A stretch of DNA of 64,000 nucleotides from Candidatus Roseilinea sp. (GCA_026003755.1 BPHV01000001.1:1028393-1092392), one strand, 5' to 3'; positions 16,111 through 26,487 are shown, numbered from the stretch's first letter. Notes: generated by a model not told the origin, from the letters alone. Numbers and translations are program-made.

Positions 16111-17847
16111 TCAAGACACCGCAGGCCCACCGCCGACCTGGCCGATGAACACCTCGAACGGCGCCAACTCCAACGCTGCCAGGGAGACGATCTGGCCCTC
16201 GCGCTCGTGAGAAGAGAACAGGCAGTGCGCCGTGGGCCAAGACCGAGCAAAACCGGCCACCTGCGGCTCGGCCGACATGTTCAAAACGACCAAGCAGGCG
16301 TGATCAGCGCCGGGATCGCGGCGGAGAAAGGCCAGATAGGCTTCAGCATCCTCGTTCACCGGCGCGTAATCGCCGGACAGCAGCGCCGGTGTGCGCTTGC
16401 GCAAGTGGATCAACCGCCGGTAGAAGTTCAGCAGCGAGCGGGGATCGTTGGTTTGGTCGGCCACGTTTACGCCGTGGGCGTAATTGGGGTTGACGGGCAG
16501 CCATGTCGGCACGCCGTGCGGGCTGAAGCCGGCGTTCGGCGCATTGGCCCATTGCATTGGCGTTCGGCAGCGGTCGCGGGTCATGCGCGCTGCCATGCCC
16601 ATCGCCGTTTCGGGCGAGAGGCCATCGCTCAAGGCGAGGTGGTAGAGGTTGATCGCCTGGTTGTCGCGCAACTGATCGAAGCGTTCCAGCAAGAGATCGG
16701 TCATGCCGATCTCCTCGCCGTAGTACAACACCGGCGTGCCGGGCAGGGTGAGCAGCAGCGCCGCATTCACCCGGGCAATCTGGGCGTCGTGTTGGCCATC
16801 GCCGAAGGCGCTCCACAGGCGCGTCGAGTCGTGGTTGCCCAGCGTGTTACACGGCCATGCGCCGGGCGGGAGCTTGCTCAGGCGCTCAGCCTGATTAGCG
16901 CGCACCCAGGCCGGCGTGAGCCGATTCGTGCGCATGAGCGGGAAGTTGAACACCAGGTGCAGTTCGTCATCGCCGTTGCCGTAGTAAGCTGGGTCGTCGT
17001 CCTCGCCGATCAGCACGCGGTCGCCGGGGTATGTGTCCACCAGCGCCCGCAACTCCTTCATCACGGTGTGCACCTCGGGCTGGCCAAACTGATACCTGAA
17101 CATGACCATGAGTTCGGCCATCAGCGCCTGCTGCTCCTCCGGCGGGCGATTCTCGCGCCAGGCGCGCAGCATCTCAATTTGTGAGAGGCGAGCGGTGTGG
17201 TTTGGGTAGTCCGGGTCTTCAAAGAGGGTGCCGATGGCATCCAGCCGAAAGCCGTCCACGCCCATGTCCAACCAGAAGCGCACTGCCTGCCACATGGCCG
17301 CTTTCACCTGGGGATTGCGCCAGTTGAGATCGGGCTGCTGCTTGAGGAAGAAGTGATAGTAATACTGGCCGGTGGTCGGATCGAGCTCCCAGGCCGAGCC
17401 GCCAAAGACGGAGTTCCAGTTGTTGGGGGGTCCGCCGTCGGGCGCCGGATCGCGCCAGACATACCAATCGCGCTTGGGATTATCGCGGCTGCTACGCGAC
17501 TCGACGAACCAGGGATGCTGGTCGGAGGTGTGGTTGAGCACCAAATCGAGCACAACGCGCATGCCGCGGGCGTGCGCACCGTCAAGGAAGCGCTGGAAGT
17601 CGTCGAGTGTGCCGTACTCGGGCGCGACGCCGGTGTAGTCGGCGACGTCGTAGCCTAGGTCGGCGTTGGGCGAAGGGAAGTGCGGCGAAAGCCACAACGC
17701 ATCCACGCCCAGCGATTGCAAATAGTCCAGCTTCGCGATCATGCCGGCGAAGTCGCCGATGCCATCGCCGTTGCCGTCGGCAAAGCTGCGGGGGTAGATC
17801 TGGTAGAACGTGGCGCGTTGCCACCAACGCAAGGATGCCCTTGTCAT
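16111..17847 (-). CDS. GH13 alpha-glucosidase / oligo-1,6-glucosidase
   Basis: The 578-residue cytosolic glycoside hydrolase is expected to release glucose from maltose- or isomaltose-type oligosaccharides. It has WWQRATFYQIYPRSFADGNG at the N-terminus, LDLVLNHTSDQHPWF (region I), DGFRLDAI with the nucleophile Asp (region II), VLIGEDDDPAYYGNG with the acid/base Glu (region III) and NTLGNHDSTR with the transition-state Asp (region IV). No signal peptide is present. The length is normal for GH13 glucosidases. Exact linkage specificity cannot be read from the motifs. The upstream gene ends six bases before it. Confidence 0.92.
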   Translation of the reverse strand: MTRASLRWWQRATFYQIYPRSFADGNGDGIGDFAGMIAKLDYLQSLGVDALWLSPHFPSPNADLGYDVADYTGVAPEYGTLDDFQRFLDGAHARGMRVVLDLVLNHTSDQHPWFVESRSSRDNPKRDWYVWRDPAPDGGPPNNWNSVFGGSAWELDPTTGQYYYHFFLKQQPDLNWRNPQVKAAMWQAVRFWLDMGVDGFRLDAIGTLFEDPDYPNHTARLSQIEMLRAWRENRPPEEQQALMAELMVMFRYQFGQPEVHTVMKELRALVDTYPGDRVLIGEDDDPAYYGNGDDELHLVFNFPLMRTNRLTPAWVRANQAERLSKLPPGAWPCNTLGNHDSTRLWSAFGDGQHDAQIARVNAALLLTLPGTPVLYYGEEIGMTDLLLERFDQLRDNQAINLYHLALSDGLSPETAMGMAARMTRDRCRTPMQWANAPNAGFSPHGVPTWLPVNPNYAHGVNVADQTNDPRSLLNFYRRLIHLRKRTPALLSGDYAPVNEDAEAYLAFLRRDPGADHACLVVLNMSAEPQVAGFARSWPTAHCLFSSHEREGQIVSLAALELAPFEVFIGQVGGGPAVS

Positions 17848-17853
17848 ATCGCC

Positions 17854-18195
17854 TCAGATGACCTCATAGAGTAGCAGAATGCCGAGCTGAATCGCCAGGG
17901 TCGCAGCGAAGACCTTCCACGAGCGCGGCCGGCCGAGGTTGGCGCGATGCCACTCTGCGGTGCCGATGGCGAAGGCGATGAACCCAAACGCCAGCACCGG
18001 CAACAGGCAGTGACCAATGGCATCAGCCGATTCGTAATCGCCGCCGCCGAACCGCCTGGCGAGGCGCGCATAGATCAGGTAGTAGAGCTGGCGCAGCACG
18101 TATATTTCCCACAAGCCCAGCACCACGGTGACTAACCACAGCATCAGCGCCAGGCCGGCGATCACAACCTCTTTTACTCGCAGTCCAGTCTCCAC
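17854..18195 (-). CDS. Small integral membrane protein, unknown function
   Basis: This 113-residue protein has three predicted hydrophobic helices: roughly residues 10-30 (AGLALMLWLVTVVLGLWEIY), 62-80 (CLLPVLAFGFIAFAIGTAEW) and 94-112. An arginine-rich cytoplasmic-type stretch (ARLARRF) lies between the first two. No family was recognised. It ends six bases before the GH13 start, so the two are probably in one transcript. Confidence 0.6.
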   Translation of the reverse strand: METGLRVKEVVIAGLALMLWLVTVVLGLWEIYVLRQLYYLIYARLARRFGGGDYESADAIGHCLLPVLAFGFIAFAIGTAEWHRANLGRPRSWKVFAATLAIQLGILLLYEVI

Positions 18196-18395
18196 CGGCG
18201 CGTTCCTCTCGCATCAATGGCACACCGCCATCACACCCGCAGATCAATCCGCTGTCATCCAAGCCTAGAAGGGAACGAGGACGCAGCGCGCTCCAGACGG
18301 CCCCAGGCGGCGCAGCAGCATCTGGCGCGCTGCAGCGTTGACCGACGGACGCGCCGCCCCACCCATCGCCAGGCGCGCGCGACATGATTTCTATC

Positions 18396-19445
18396 TCAAA
18401 TGCCTTTGAGCTGTAGCTCCTCGGCGCGATGACACGCCACCCAGTGATCGGGCTTCACTTCGCGAAAGGCCGGCGCCTCGGTCTTGCAGCGATCCACGGC
18501 ATAGCGGCAACGCGGGTGGAAGTAGCAGCCGCTGGGGGGATGGGCTGGGTCGGCCACATCGCCCTGCATAATGATGCGCTCGGACTTGTAAAGTGGATCC
18601 GGTTTAGGCACGGCCGAGAGCAACGCCTCGGTGTAAGGATGCAGCGGATTGGCGTATAGCTCTTCAGCGCCGGCCATCTCCGCCACCTTACCCACATACA
18701 TCACGGCCACTCGGTCTGAGATATGCTGCACCACGCTCAGGTCATGGGCGACGAACAGGTAGGACAGGTTGAACTCCTTTTGCAAGTCCTGAAGCAGGTT
18801 TAACGTCTGCGCCTGAATGGACACATCCAGCGCGGAGACCGGTTCATCGCACAACACCAAGCGCGGGTTCAGCGCCAGCGCGCGGGCGATGCCGATGCGC
18901 TGGCGCTGGCCGCCGGAGAACTCGTGGGGGTAGCGGCGCAGGTGGTCGGCGCGCAAGCCAACGCGCTCCAGCAGGTTGACGATGATCTCCTCACTGCGTC
19001 CTTTCTCGTATTTGCCGTGGATCACCATCGGCTCGGCGATGATGTCGGCCACCGTCATGCGCGGGTTGAGCGAATTGATCGGATCCTGGAAGATCATCGC
19101 GATCTCTTGACGCACTTTGGTCATTTGATCGCGGTCCAGCTCGAGCAGGTTGACCATGCGCGGTTGGCCATCGGGCGAGAGCACGCGACTTTTGAAGAAC
19201 ACCTGGCCGCCCGTCGGCTCGTAGAGGCGGATGATGGAGCGGCTGGCCGTGGTCTTGCCACAGCCGCTCTCCCCCACCAAGCCGAGCGTCTCTCCCTCGC
19301 GCACATATAGGCTGACGTCATCCACCGCTTTGACGTGGCCGACCACGCGCCGAAGCAGCCCTTTCTGGATAGGAAAGTATTTCTTTAGCCCGCGGACATC
19401 GAGCAAGAGATTGTCCATCTTACCGTTCTGCGCAACCTCTGCCAT
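18396..19445 (-). CDS. oppF: Peptide/nickel ABC transporter ATPase, second ATP-binding subunit
   Basis: The 349-residue ATPase powers oligopeptide uptake with OppD. It has the OppF-type start ([19 protein letters not shown]), Walker [11 protein letters not shown]-loop [15 protein letters not shown], signature [15 protein letters not shown], Walker [15 protein letters not shown], and the C-terminal oligopeptide-binding-transporter extension ([15 protein letters not shown]). A ribosome-binding site GGAGTGA precedes the start. It is the last gene of the opp operon, six bases after oppD. Confidence 0.94.
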   Translation of the reverse strand: MAEVAQNGKMDNLLLDVRGLKKYFPIQKGLLRRVVGHVKAVDDVSLYVREGETLGLVGESGCGKTTASRSIIRLYEPTGGQVFFKSRVLSPDGQPRMVNLLELDRDQMTKVRQEIAMIFQDPINSLNPRMTVADIIAEPMVIHGKYEKGRSEEIIVNLLERVGLRADHLRRYPHEFSGGQRQRIGIARALALNPRLVLCDEPVSALDVSIQAQTLNLLQDLQKEFNLSYLFVAHDLSVVQHISDRVAVMYVGKVAEMAGAEELYANPLHPYTEALLSAVPKPDPLYKSERIIMQGDVADPAHPPSGCYFHPRCRYAVDRCKTEAPAFREVKPDHWVACHRAEELQLKGI

Positions 19446-19451
19446 AGCCGT

Positions 19452-20588
19452 TCACTCCTCATACAGCAAGCAGCGCACCCAGTGGTTCTCGCCCACCTGC
19501 GTCCAGTTAGGGACGAGCTTATCGCACTTACCAGCCATGAAGGCCGGACAGCGCGGATGGAACACGCATCCGGTCGGCAAGTTGAGCGGATCAGGCACCA
19601 TGCCCTCAATCGAGGCCAACCGCGCGCCGGTCTTGGGGCCAAGTTTGGGAACCGACTGCAACAACGCTTTGGTGTAGGGATGCTTAGGGTTGTAGAACAG
19701 ATCCACCACCTTGGCACGTTCCACCTGTTTGCCCATGTACATCACCACGATCTCATCAGCCATGCTGGCGATCACGCCCAGGTTGTGGGTGATGAACATG
19801 ATGGCCATGTTGGCCGTTTGTTGCAGTTCGCGCATGATGTCGAGGATCTGCGCCTCGATGGACACATCCAGCGCCGTGGTCGGCTCGTCGGCGATCAGCA
19901 TGTACGGCTCGGTGGAGAGCGCGATGGCGATCATCACGCGCTGGCGCTGGCCGCCGGAGAGTTGATGTGGATAGCTATCCACGCGCTGCTCCGGCTTGGG
20001 GATGCCGACACGGCGCAGCATCTGGACGGCAATCTCGCGGGCTTCCTCTCTAGTCACGGGACGATACTGCATGATCTGCTCAGCCATCTGCTCGCCCAGC
20101 TTCTTGACCGGCAGCAGGCGGTGCAGCGTGATCGCCTCGTTCAGGTGGGTGCCGGCCGTGTAGACCGGGGTGAGCGAACTCATCGGCTCCTGGAAGATCA
20201 TGGCGATCTCGCCCCCGCGAATCTGGCGCACCAGCTCGCCGTCGGGATCGAGCTTGGTCATGTCAATGACCTCGATGTCTTTGGTCTTGCCATCCTTGCC
20301 GGGGTAGCGCGAGTAGCGGTAGTAGAGGATCTCGCCGCCGGTGATTTTGCCGGGCCGGGGCACCATGCGCAAAATGGCGCGCGCGGTGACGGACTTGCCG
20401 CAGCCGCTCTCGCCGATGATGCCGACGGTTTGTCCGCGCTTGATGTCAAAGGTCAGGCCGTCCACGGCCTTCACGACGCCACCGCGGATGTTGAACTCCA
20501 CCTTGAGGTCGCGCACCTCAAGCAAGGTTTGGCGCATGTCGGCGGGTTGGTCGGACGTCGCCGCAGGTAAAGGGGATGGGTTGCTCAT
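19452..20588 (-). CDS. oppD: Peptide/nickel ABC transporter ATPase, first ATP-binding subunit
   Basis: The 378-residue partner ATPase shows [20 protein letters not shown] at the N-terminus, Walker [13 protein letters not shown]-loop [14 protein letters not shown], signature [15 protein letters not shown], Walker [14 protein letters not shown] and the C-terminal [12 protein letters not shown] extension typical of OppD/DppD. The GGAGATCATCATG start is well placed. Between the Walker A and Q-loop is a longer than usual stretch ([20 protein letters not shown]). It lies between oppC and oppF. Confidence 0.94.
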   Translation of the reverse strand: MSNPSPLPAATSDQPADMRQTLLEVRDLKVEFNIRGGVVKAVDGLTFDIKRGQTVGIIGESGCGKSVTARAILRMVPRPGKITGGEILYYRYSRYPGKDGKTKDIEVIDMTKLDPDGELVRQIRGGEIAMIFQEPMSSLTPVYTAGTHLNEAITLHRLLPVKKLGEQMAEQIMQYRPVTREEAREIAVQMLRRVGIPKPEQRVDSYPHQLSGGQRQRVMIAIALSTEPYMLIADEPTTALDVSIEAQILDIMRELQQTANMAIMFITHNLGVIASMADEIVVMYMGKQVERAKVVDLFYNPKHPYTKALLQSVPKLGPKTGARLASIEGMVPDPLNLPTGCVFHPRCPAFMAGKCDKLVPNWTQVGENHWVRCLLYEE

Positions 20589-20599
20589 GATGATCTCCT

Positions 20600-21736
20600 C
20601 TAGCGGCTGCTGTAGGGGTCAAGCGCGTCGCGCAGGCCGTCGCCAAGCATGTTATAGGTCAGGATGGTGAGCAAGATGGGCGGCACCACCCACAGCAGCC
20701 AAGGGGTAAAGCGAATGGCCCGCACGGTGGCGGCATCTTGCAACAACGTCCCCCAACTCGTGAGCGGCGGGCGCAGGCCCAGGCCCAGCCAGCTCAACGC
20801 GGTCTCGGCCAGGATCATGCCGGGAATCGAGAGGGTCGCGATGACGATGACGTGGCTCATGGTGCCGGGCAACAGGTGGCGGAACATGATGCGCCGGTCT
20901 TTCGCGCCAAAGCTCTTGGCCGCGAGCGCATATTCGCGCTCGCGCAGCGAGAGCACCAGGCCGCGCACCTGACGCGCCAAGCCGCCCCAGTTGAGGAAGG
21001 CCAAGATCAATGTGAGCATGAAATACACCACGACGGGCGACCAGAACGCCGGGATGGCCGCCGAGAGCGCCATGAACAATGGGATGTTCGGGAAGGCAGC
21101 GAGGAATTCGGTGAAGCGCTGCACGAACATGTCCACGGCGCCGCCGTAGTAGCCGGAGATCACGCCCAGCGTCACGCCCAGCGCCAGCGTCAGGAATTGA
21201 CCGATCAAGCCGATCATCAGCGACAGCCGGCCGCCGTACATGATGCGCGTGAAATAGTCCCGGCCCAGAGCGTCAGCGCCCAGGATGAAGATGCGCTGCT
21301 CCTTCTGATCCGCCTCGATGCCGAACAGGTGGATGTTCATCGGGATCAGGCCGAACAACCGATACGCATCGCCCTGCACGAACAGCCGGAGGGGATACTT
21401 CCGGTCGGTGTTCACCTCCCAGGTGCGCAGGCGCTTCACCGGGTCCACCTTGCGCTCTAAACCGTAGATGAACGGCGCCTGGAACTGGCCGTTCGCATCC
21501 ACGAAGCGAATCGCCGTCGGCGGCGCTTCCACAAAGTTGCTGCGGTTCTCCAACTGGTAGGGGGCTATGAACTCAGGGAGCGCTACGAACGAGACATACA
21601 ACGTCACTAGCAAGATCAACCCCAGCACGCCCAGTTTGTTTTTCTTGAAGCGATACTTGACCAAGTCAAAGTAGCTTTGCCCGACTGAGCGCTTCTTGGC
21701 GACCGGGAACGCCGAGGGCGCGGTTGCAACTGCCAT
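20600..21736 (-). CDS. oppC: Peptide ABC transporter permease (OppC type)
   Basis: The inner-membrane permease has an N-terminal OppC_N segment (YFDLVKYRFKKNKLGVLGLI), a long periplasmic loop of about 100 residues, then the binding-protein-dependent transport domain with GADALGRDYFTRIMYGGRLS and the EAA loop (EYALAAKSFGAKDRRIMFRHLLP). I start it at the ATG at 21736 (378 residues), nine bases after GGAGGT; an in-frame GTG at 21763 lies upstream of that Shine-Dalgarno sequence. Confidence 0.92.
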   Translation of the reverse strand: MAVATAPSAFPVAKKRSVGQSYFDLVKYRFKKNKLGVLGLILLVTLYVSFVALPEFIAPYQLENRSNFVEAPPTAIRFVDANGQFQAPFIYGLERKVDPVKRLRTWEVNTDRKYPLRLFVQGDAYRLFGLIPMNIHLFGIEADQKEQRIFILGADALGRDYFTRIMYGGRLSLMIGLIGQFLTLALGVTLGVISGYYGGAVDMFVQRFTEFLAAFPNIPLFMALSAAIPAFWSPVVVYFMLTLILAFLNWGGLARQVRGLVLSLREREYALAAKSFGAKDRRIMFRHLLPGTMSHVIVIATLSIPGMILAETALSWLGLGLRPPLTSWGTLLQDAATVRAIRFTPWLLWVVPPILLTILTYNMLGDGLRDALDPYSSR

Positions 21737-21773
21737 GGCTGCACTACCTCCTTCAGGAAACACTGGGGGCGGC

Positions 21774-22760
21774 CTATTCCAGCCGAATCCGCGGGTCCAC
21801 CCACGCCAGCAACAAATCCGCCACCAGATTACCTACCAATAGCATGACCGTCAAGAAGACGATGCACGTGCCGGCTAAATACATGTCCAGCTTGCGCAGC
21901 GAATCCACGAAGACAGGCCCAATGGTCGGTAGGTTCAACACGATGGACACAAGCGCAGAACCGACGACGATGCTGGGAAAGACCTCTGACCCGAGGATGG
22001 TGATCAGCGGGTTGATTGCGATGCGCACGGCGTGCTTCCAGGTCACCGTGCGGTTCTTGAGGCCGCGGGCGCGCGCTGCTTCAACGAACGGCTGGCCGAG
22101 CGTATCCAGCAAGTTACCGCGCATGATGCGCACCAAGCCGCCAATGCCGGTGATGGCAGCGATCAGTGCGGGCAACCAAAGATGCCCCAGCAAATCCATG
22201 AACTTCGCAAAGCTCCACGGCGCATCCTGAAACTGCGGCGAGAACAGCCCCGTCACTTCTAGGTTGAAGACGATGATCGCGAAATACATGATGATCAACG
22301 CCAGCAAGAAGCCGGGCATGCCTAGGCCGATGAAGCTGATCACCGAGATCACCTGGTCGGTGAGCGAGTATTGCCTCACCGCCGAAATCACACCAAGGGG
22401 GATGGCGAGGAACCAGGTGATCAGCGTCGTGGCCAGTGCGAGGACGACCGTGTAGCCCAGGCGCGCGCCGAGGATCTCGCTCACCGGCCGTTCGAACTCG
22501 AACGATTCACCGAAATCACCGCGCAAAAAGTTGACCGCCCAATTCGCATAACGCTCCAGGAAAGGTCTATCCAGCCCGTAGCGCTTGCGCAGCATCTCCA
22601 CTTGTTGCTCCGCGCTCCGATCACCGCGCGCGCGAAGCTGTTCCACCTTTTGGGTGAGGAAATCGCCGGGCGGCAATTCGATGATCACGAAGCTGACGAA
22701 GGACACCAGCACGATCATGATCAGCGCGTAGCCGATCCGGCGAATGAGATAGTTCACCAT
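21774..22760 (-). CDS. oppB: Peptide ABC transporter permease (OppB type)
   Basis: This 328-residue permease has the OppB-like start MVNYLIRRIGYALIMIVLVS, the periplasmic segment with RYGLDRPFLERYANWAVNFL, five or six membrane helices and the EAA loop (PFVEAARARGLKNRTVTWKH). It pairs with OppC in the membrane. The gene is first after the binding protein, separated by a 222-base spacer containing a strong hairpin. Confidence 0.93.
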   Translation of the reverse strand: MVNYLIRRIGYALIMIVLVSFVSFVIIELPPGDFLTQKVEQLRARGDRSAEQQVEMLRKRYGLDRPFLERYANWAVNFLRGDFGESFEFERPVSEILGARLGYTVVLALATTLITWFLAIPLGVISAVRQYSLTDQVISVISFIGLGMPGFLLALIIMYFAIIVFNLEVTGLFSPQFQDAPWSFAKFMDLLGHLWLPALIAAITGIGGLVRIMRGNLLDTLGQPFVEAARARGLKNRTVTWKHAVRIAINPLITILGSEVFPSIVVGSALVSIVLNLPTIGPVFVDSLRKLDMYLAGTCIVFLTVMLLVGNLVADLLLAWVDPRIRLE

Positions 22761-22885
22761 AGGCCTCTCTCACTCAGCCGCCTCATCGAGGCTCCGCATT
22801 GAGCATTGGCGCGCCACTCCACCCAGGACCGGTGCGCCTCGCACATTCACTTTATGCAAAAACCAAAACGCCCACGATAAGAGTA

Positions 22886-22927
22886 GGCAATGCGGCAGAG
22901 TGGAACCTTGACCTCTGCCGCATTGCC
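22886..22927 (-). terminator. Hairpin between oppA and oppB (attenuator or mRNA stabiliser)
   Basis: A perfect 15-bp stem (22886-22900 with 22913-22927) with a 12-base loop lies in the 222-base spacer. On the minus strand it is not followed by a clean T-run, so it is more like a partial terminator or 3' end stabiliser. Such elements allow more binding protein than permease. Confidence 0.55.
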
Positions 22928-22982
22928 CGCGTCTCCGCCCTGACCCGACAAACGGGGCAGGTAATCAGCCTACGTCATCAGG

Positions 22983-25082
22983 CTACTTGTCCATCCACCA
23001 CGTCGCAGGGATCTGGTTGCCGGGGGTCGCCGGCGCCCACGGACCGACCACGCCGTAGTCCAGGATGTTGCGCATGTAGTTCTTGACGATGATCGGCATG
23101 GGCTGGTCGCCAGACACGCCGATGACGAACGGCCCTTCCTCGATGATCACGTCAATCGCCTCCCAAACCACCTTGTGGCGATCCTCGATGGTCTTAGTCT
23201 GCAACCCCTTCTCGTAGAGCGCCTGAAGCTTGGCCGCCGGGCTGTCCGGCTCGGGCTTCACGCCGCACGAATAGGGCTGGCCCTCCACCGGCTTGCACTG
23301 GTCTTTGCCGCTGGCATACCAGCGCCCCTCGAGCGGGAACATGTAGCGGTTGACGATCGGGAAGATCCAGTCCGGATACGTCCAGATGTCAATCTCCGAG
23401 ATGTGCGCGCCGCGCAGCATGTATTGGCCTTCGTTGGTGCGGGTATCCGCCTCGGGCTGGCCTTGCAGGTTGTTCACCTTCACCTTAATGCCCAGATTGG
23501 CTTCCCACTGCGCCTTGGCCTCGGCAGCGGCATCTACCTGCACCTTCAGGCTGCCGCCCCAGTCGGTGATATCCACCACCAGCTCGAACGGCTTGCCGCT
23601 GGGCAGGGTGCGGAAGCCGTCCGCGCCCTTCTTCATGCCGATCTCGTCGAGCAGCGCGTTGGCCTTGTCCGGGTCGAAGTTGGCGTAGGCGCTCGCCCAC
23701 TTCTTGTAGACTTCTTGCCCCTCCGGGCTGGCAAAGTGCCACGACTGTGGGCTGATGGTGGCCCCCTTAGCCTCACCGATGCCGCCCCACACCACGTCAA
23801 TCATGCGCTCGCGATCTAGCCCGTGCGACAACGCCTGGCGGAAGCGCTTGTCGCGCAACAACGCGCGAATCTCGGCCGCCATCTCCGGCGTGTCATCGGG
23901 ATAGTTCTTGCCGCCTTCGACGTAGTACTGGTTCACCATGTAGCCCGGCCACGCGCCGGCGCCGTTCAGGTAGTTCTCCAGGAAGCGATAGCCGCTGGCT
24001 TCGGCCCTCTCGCGCAGCAGCGGAATCTCGTTCGGCCCACCGCAAATGCGGAATGCCGTGTCATAGCGGCCCTGCGCGCAATTCAGGATGCGCACCTGCT
24101 CATCAGGCACCAGCTCAACCGCAATCGCGTCAATATACGGCAACTGGTTGCCCTGCTCATCCACGCGCCAGTAATACGGGTTGCGGGTGAACTTGTAGTT
24201 CTGGCCATCCTGCGAAAGCTCGGTGAGGCACCAGGCGAACAGGCACGGGAACCCAGGATTCAGCCACCACTGGTCCGCCTTCTGCAAGTCGTCGTAGGTC
24301 TTGTCCGACGCATACTTGGGGTGGAACTGCTTCAGGTAGTGCGCCGGCTTCATCATCGGGTTGGCGAACTCCCAGAAGCCCTGCGCCATGTAGAACGGGT
24401 TGATCCACATCGGCTGATCCGACTTCCACACCACCGTGTAGTCATCGGGGAATTCCATATCTATCAACGAGCCGTCCGACTTCCGCAACCACGCCGGCCG
24501 GTTGACGCTGCCCTTGTAGTCCTCGTCCTTGACCATATCCTCCCACCAGAACTTCCAGTCGGCGGTGGTGTAGGGCTGGCCGTCGGACCACTTCAGCCCC
24601 TTGCGCAGCTTGAGCGTAAAGGTCTTGCCATCCTCAGACCACTCGTAGCTCTCGGCCAGGCCAGGCTCGTAGCCGGTCAGGTCGGCCTTCCACTTGATGG
24701 GCGGCTCGGAGATGTAGAGCAGCACATTGCCCACGCCCGGCCACCAGCTCGCGGTCCGGATGGTGCCGCCATACTTGCCGATCGCTTCGCGCACAGGGGT
24801 CACCACCGGCTGCTCGGGCAAACGCTGATCCACGGGCGGCAACTTGCCCTCAGCCACCAGCTTGGCCAGATCAGGCGCCTCCTTGAACTTGGTCGTCGGG
24901 GGCAACGTGGGCACGGGTGTCGCTGTGGCTTCCACAACTTGAATGGCCGCGGTGGGTGCGGCAGGGGGTTGGGTAGGCGCCGCGGGGGCGGTCGTTGGCG
25001 CGGGTTGCTCGGCCGGCGCGCCGCAGGCAGCCAGCACGAAGGCCGCGCCCGTCACTAGAGAGATCAACTTTCCCTTTCTCAT
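22983..25082 (-). CDS. oppA: Peptide ABC transporter substrate-binding lipoprotein (SBP family 5)
   Basis: The 699-residue lipoprotein starts MRKGKLISLVTGAAFVLAAC with a lipobox (LAAC), then a Pro/Thr/Ala-rich linker. The family-5 binding fold follows: GLAESYEWSEDGKTFTLKLR, KGLKWSDGQPYTTADWKFWW, FRQALSHGLDRERMIDVVWG and AKLQALYEKGLQTK. It should capture peptides or similar solutes outside the membrane and hand them to OppBC. The start at 25082 is preferred over 25106 because GGAGG lies at the right distance. It is longer than the usual 540-600 residues, as in many Chloroflexota homologues. Confidence 0.93.
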   Translation of the reverse strand: MRKGKLISLVTGAAFVLAACGAPAEQPAPTTAPAAPTQPPAAPTAAIQVVEATATPVPTLPPTTKFKEAPDLAKLVAEGKLPPVDQRLPEQPVVTPVREAIGKYGGTIRTASWWPGVGNVLLYISEPPIKWKADLTGYEPGLAESYEWSEDGKTFTLKLRKGLKWSDGQPYTTADWKFWWEDMVKDEDYKGSVNRPAWLRKSDGSLIDMEFPDDYTVVWKSDQPMWINPFYMAQGFWEFANPMMKPAHYLKQFHPKYASDKTYDDLQKADQWWLNPGFPCLFAWCLTELSQDGQNYKFTRNPYYWRVDEQGNQLPYIDAIAVELVPDEQVRILNCAQGRYDTAFRICGGPNEIPLLRERAEASGYRFLENYLNGAGAWPGYMVNQYYVEGGKNYPDDTPEMAAEIRALLRDKRFRQALSHGLDRERMIDVVWGGIGEAKGATISPQSWHFASPEGQEVYKKWASAYANFDPDKANALLDEIGMKKGADGFRTLPSGKPFELVVDITDWGGSLKVQVDAAAEAKAQWEANLGIKVKVNNLQGQPEADTRTNEGQYMLRGAHISEIDIWTYPDWIFPIVNRYMFPLEGRWYASGKDQCKPVEGQPYSCGVKPEPDSPAAKLQALYEKGLQTKTIEDRHKVVWEAIDVIIEEGPFVIGVSGDQPMPIIVKNYMRNILDYGVVGPWAPATPGNQIPATWWMDK

Positions 25083-25388
25083 TATGCTCCTCCTTGCAAT
25101 GTTCACGTGTGTTGGCTCATCTCACCTTCTTGGATTTATCTAGCGGAATGCACACGGATCGCCTCAAGCGGGCGAGCGAGGCGAAAGAGAGAAATGACTC
25201 ACAAATCACCTTCACTCAAACATACCTCCTTACTCCTTGTTATACGTTTTGCTCAGGCGCCGGGCCACTGCGTTGACCACATCGGCCACACGCGCCGTGG
25301 GCGCATTGAATTAAATTAAATCGGTTTTAGCCACGGTAGGCGGATTTGTCAAGTCGGTGTTGAATCTTTGAAATCACTCTGCTTAGGG

Positions 25389-25394
25389 TAGAAT
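25389..25394 (+). promoter_or_regulatory. -10 box of rfbB (leaderless or nearly so)
   Basis: TAGAAT lies 11 bases before the rfbB ATG, with TTGAAA (25368-25373) 15 bases upstream. No Shine-Dalgarno sequence lies between the box and the ATG, suggesting a transcript that begins close to the start codon. Confidence 0.45.
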
Positions 25395-25405
25395 GCCCGC
25401 TCGGC

Positions 25406-26434
25406 ATGAAGCACATCATGATCACCGGCGGCGCGGGCTTCATTGGTTCTAACTACGTCCGTTACGCCCTTGAAGCACATCCTGATTGGCACATCGTGGT
25501 GCTGGATAAGCTCACCTATGCCGGCAACCTGGATAACCTGAAAGACGTGGCTGAGCGGTTCCACGGGCGCTACTACTTTGTGCAAGCCGACATCGCCGAC
25601 CGCGAGGCCGTGTTCGCCGCGGTGCGGCAATATCGAATTGACACCATCGTCAATTTTGCGGCTGAATCGCACGTGGATCGCTCGATCCTCGACCCAGACG
25701 CTTTCATCAAAACTGACGTATACGGGACCTACGTGCTGCTCGAGGCCACGCGGGAATTGGGCCTAGAACGCTTCCATCAGGTCTCCACCGACGAGGTGTA
25801 CGGCGACGTTCCAACGGGTTACTCGCAGGAGACTGACCCGCTCGCACCCAACTCGCCCTACTCGGCCAGCAAGGCCGCCGCCGAGCTACTCATCCGCTCG
25901 TATCGCGTCACGTACAACGCGCCGGTCACAGTCACGCGCGGCTCCAACACCTTTGGCCCATACCAATACCCGGAGAAGCTGCTCTCGTTATTCATCACCA
26001 ATGCCATTGATGATCAGCCACTGCCTCTCTACGGCGACGGTATGCAGGTGCGCGACTGGCTCTACGTCATGGACCACGTACGGGGCATTGACCATGTGCT
26101 GATGCATGGCCAGCTCGGCGAGGCCTACAACGTGGGCGGCGAGAACGAGCAGCACAACATTGACGTGATCCGCATGATGCTGCGCATCCTGGGCAAGCCG
26201 GAATCGTTGATCAAGCGCGTGGCTGACCGGCCTGGTCACGACCGGCGCTACGCGCTAGACACCCGCAAGCTGCGCGCCCTGGGCTGGGCGCCGCGCGCGG
26301 ACTTCGAGAGCGCCCTGCGCGAGACGGTAAATTGGTACCTGAACAACGCGTGGTGGTGGCGCAAGATCAAGAGCGGCGAATTCAAAGAGTTCTACCGCCG
26401 GCAGTACGCCGAGCGGCTGGCCCAGGCGGTTTGA
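25406..26434 (+). CDS. rfbB: dTDP-glucose 4,6-dehydratase
   Basis: This NAD-dependent short-chain dehydrogenase converts dTDP-glucose to dTDP-4-keto-6-deoxyglucose, the second step of dTDP-rhamnose and other deoxysugar synthesis. The 342-residue protein has the Rossmann loop GGAGFIGSN, NFAAESHVDRSI, the catalytic STDEVYGD segment, YSASKAAAE (YxxxK) and the C-terminal DRPGHDRRYALD signature of RfbB. Other rhamnose genes are not adjacent. The divergent oppA gene is about 320 bases away. Confidence 0.95.
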   Translation: MKHIMITGGAGFIGSNYVRYALEAHPDWHIVVLDKLTYAGNLDNLKDVAERFHGRYYFVQADIADREAVFAAVRQYRIDTIVNFAAESHVDRSILDPDAFIKTDVYGTYVLLEATRELGLERFHQVSTDEVYGDVPTGYSQETDPLAPNSPYSASKAAAELLIRSYRVTYNAPVTVTRGSNTFGPYQYPEKLLSLFITNAIDDQPLPLYGDGMQVRDWLYVMDHVRGIDHVLMHGQLGEAYNVGGENEQHNIDVIRMMLRILGKPESLIKRVADRPGHDRRYALDTRKLRALGWAPRADFESALRETVNWYLNNAWWWRKIKSGEFKEFYRRQYAERLAQAV

Positions 26435-26487
26435 CTTTAGAGCAGAATTAAAAAGCGCAACGCTGCGCGCGGCTCTGCATTCCCGGC

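Noticed and set aside
23823-25058. A 411-codon open frame antisense to oppA
   Set aside because: Composition is Arg/Leu/Gly-rich as expected for a GC-rich shadow frame; oppA on the other strand is unambiguous.
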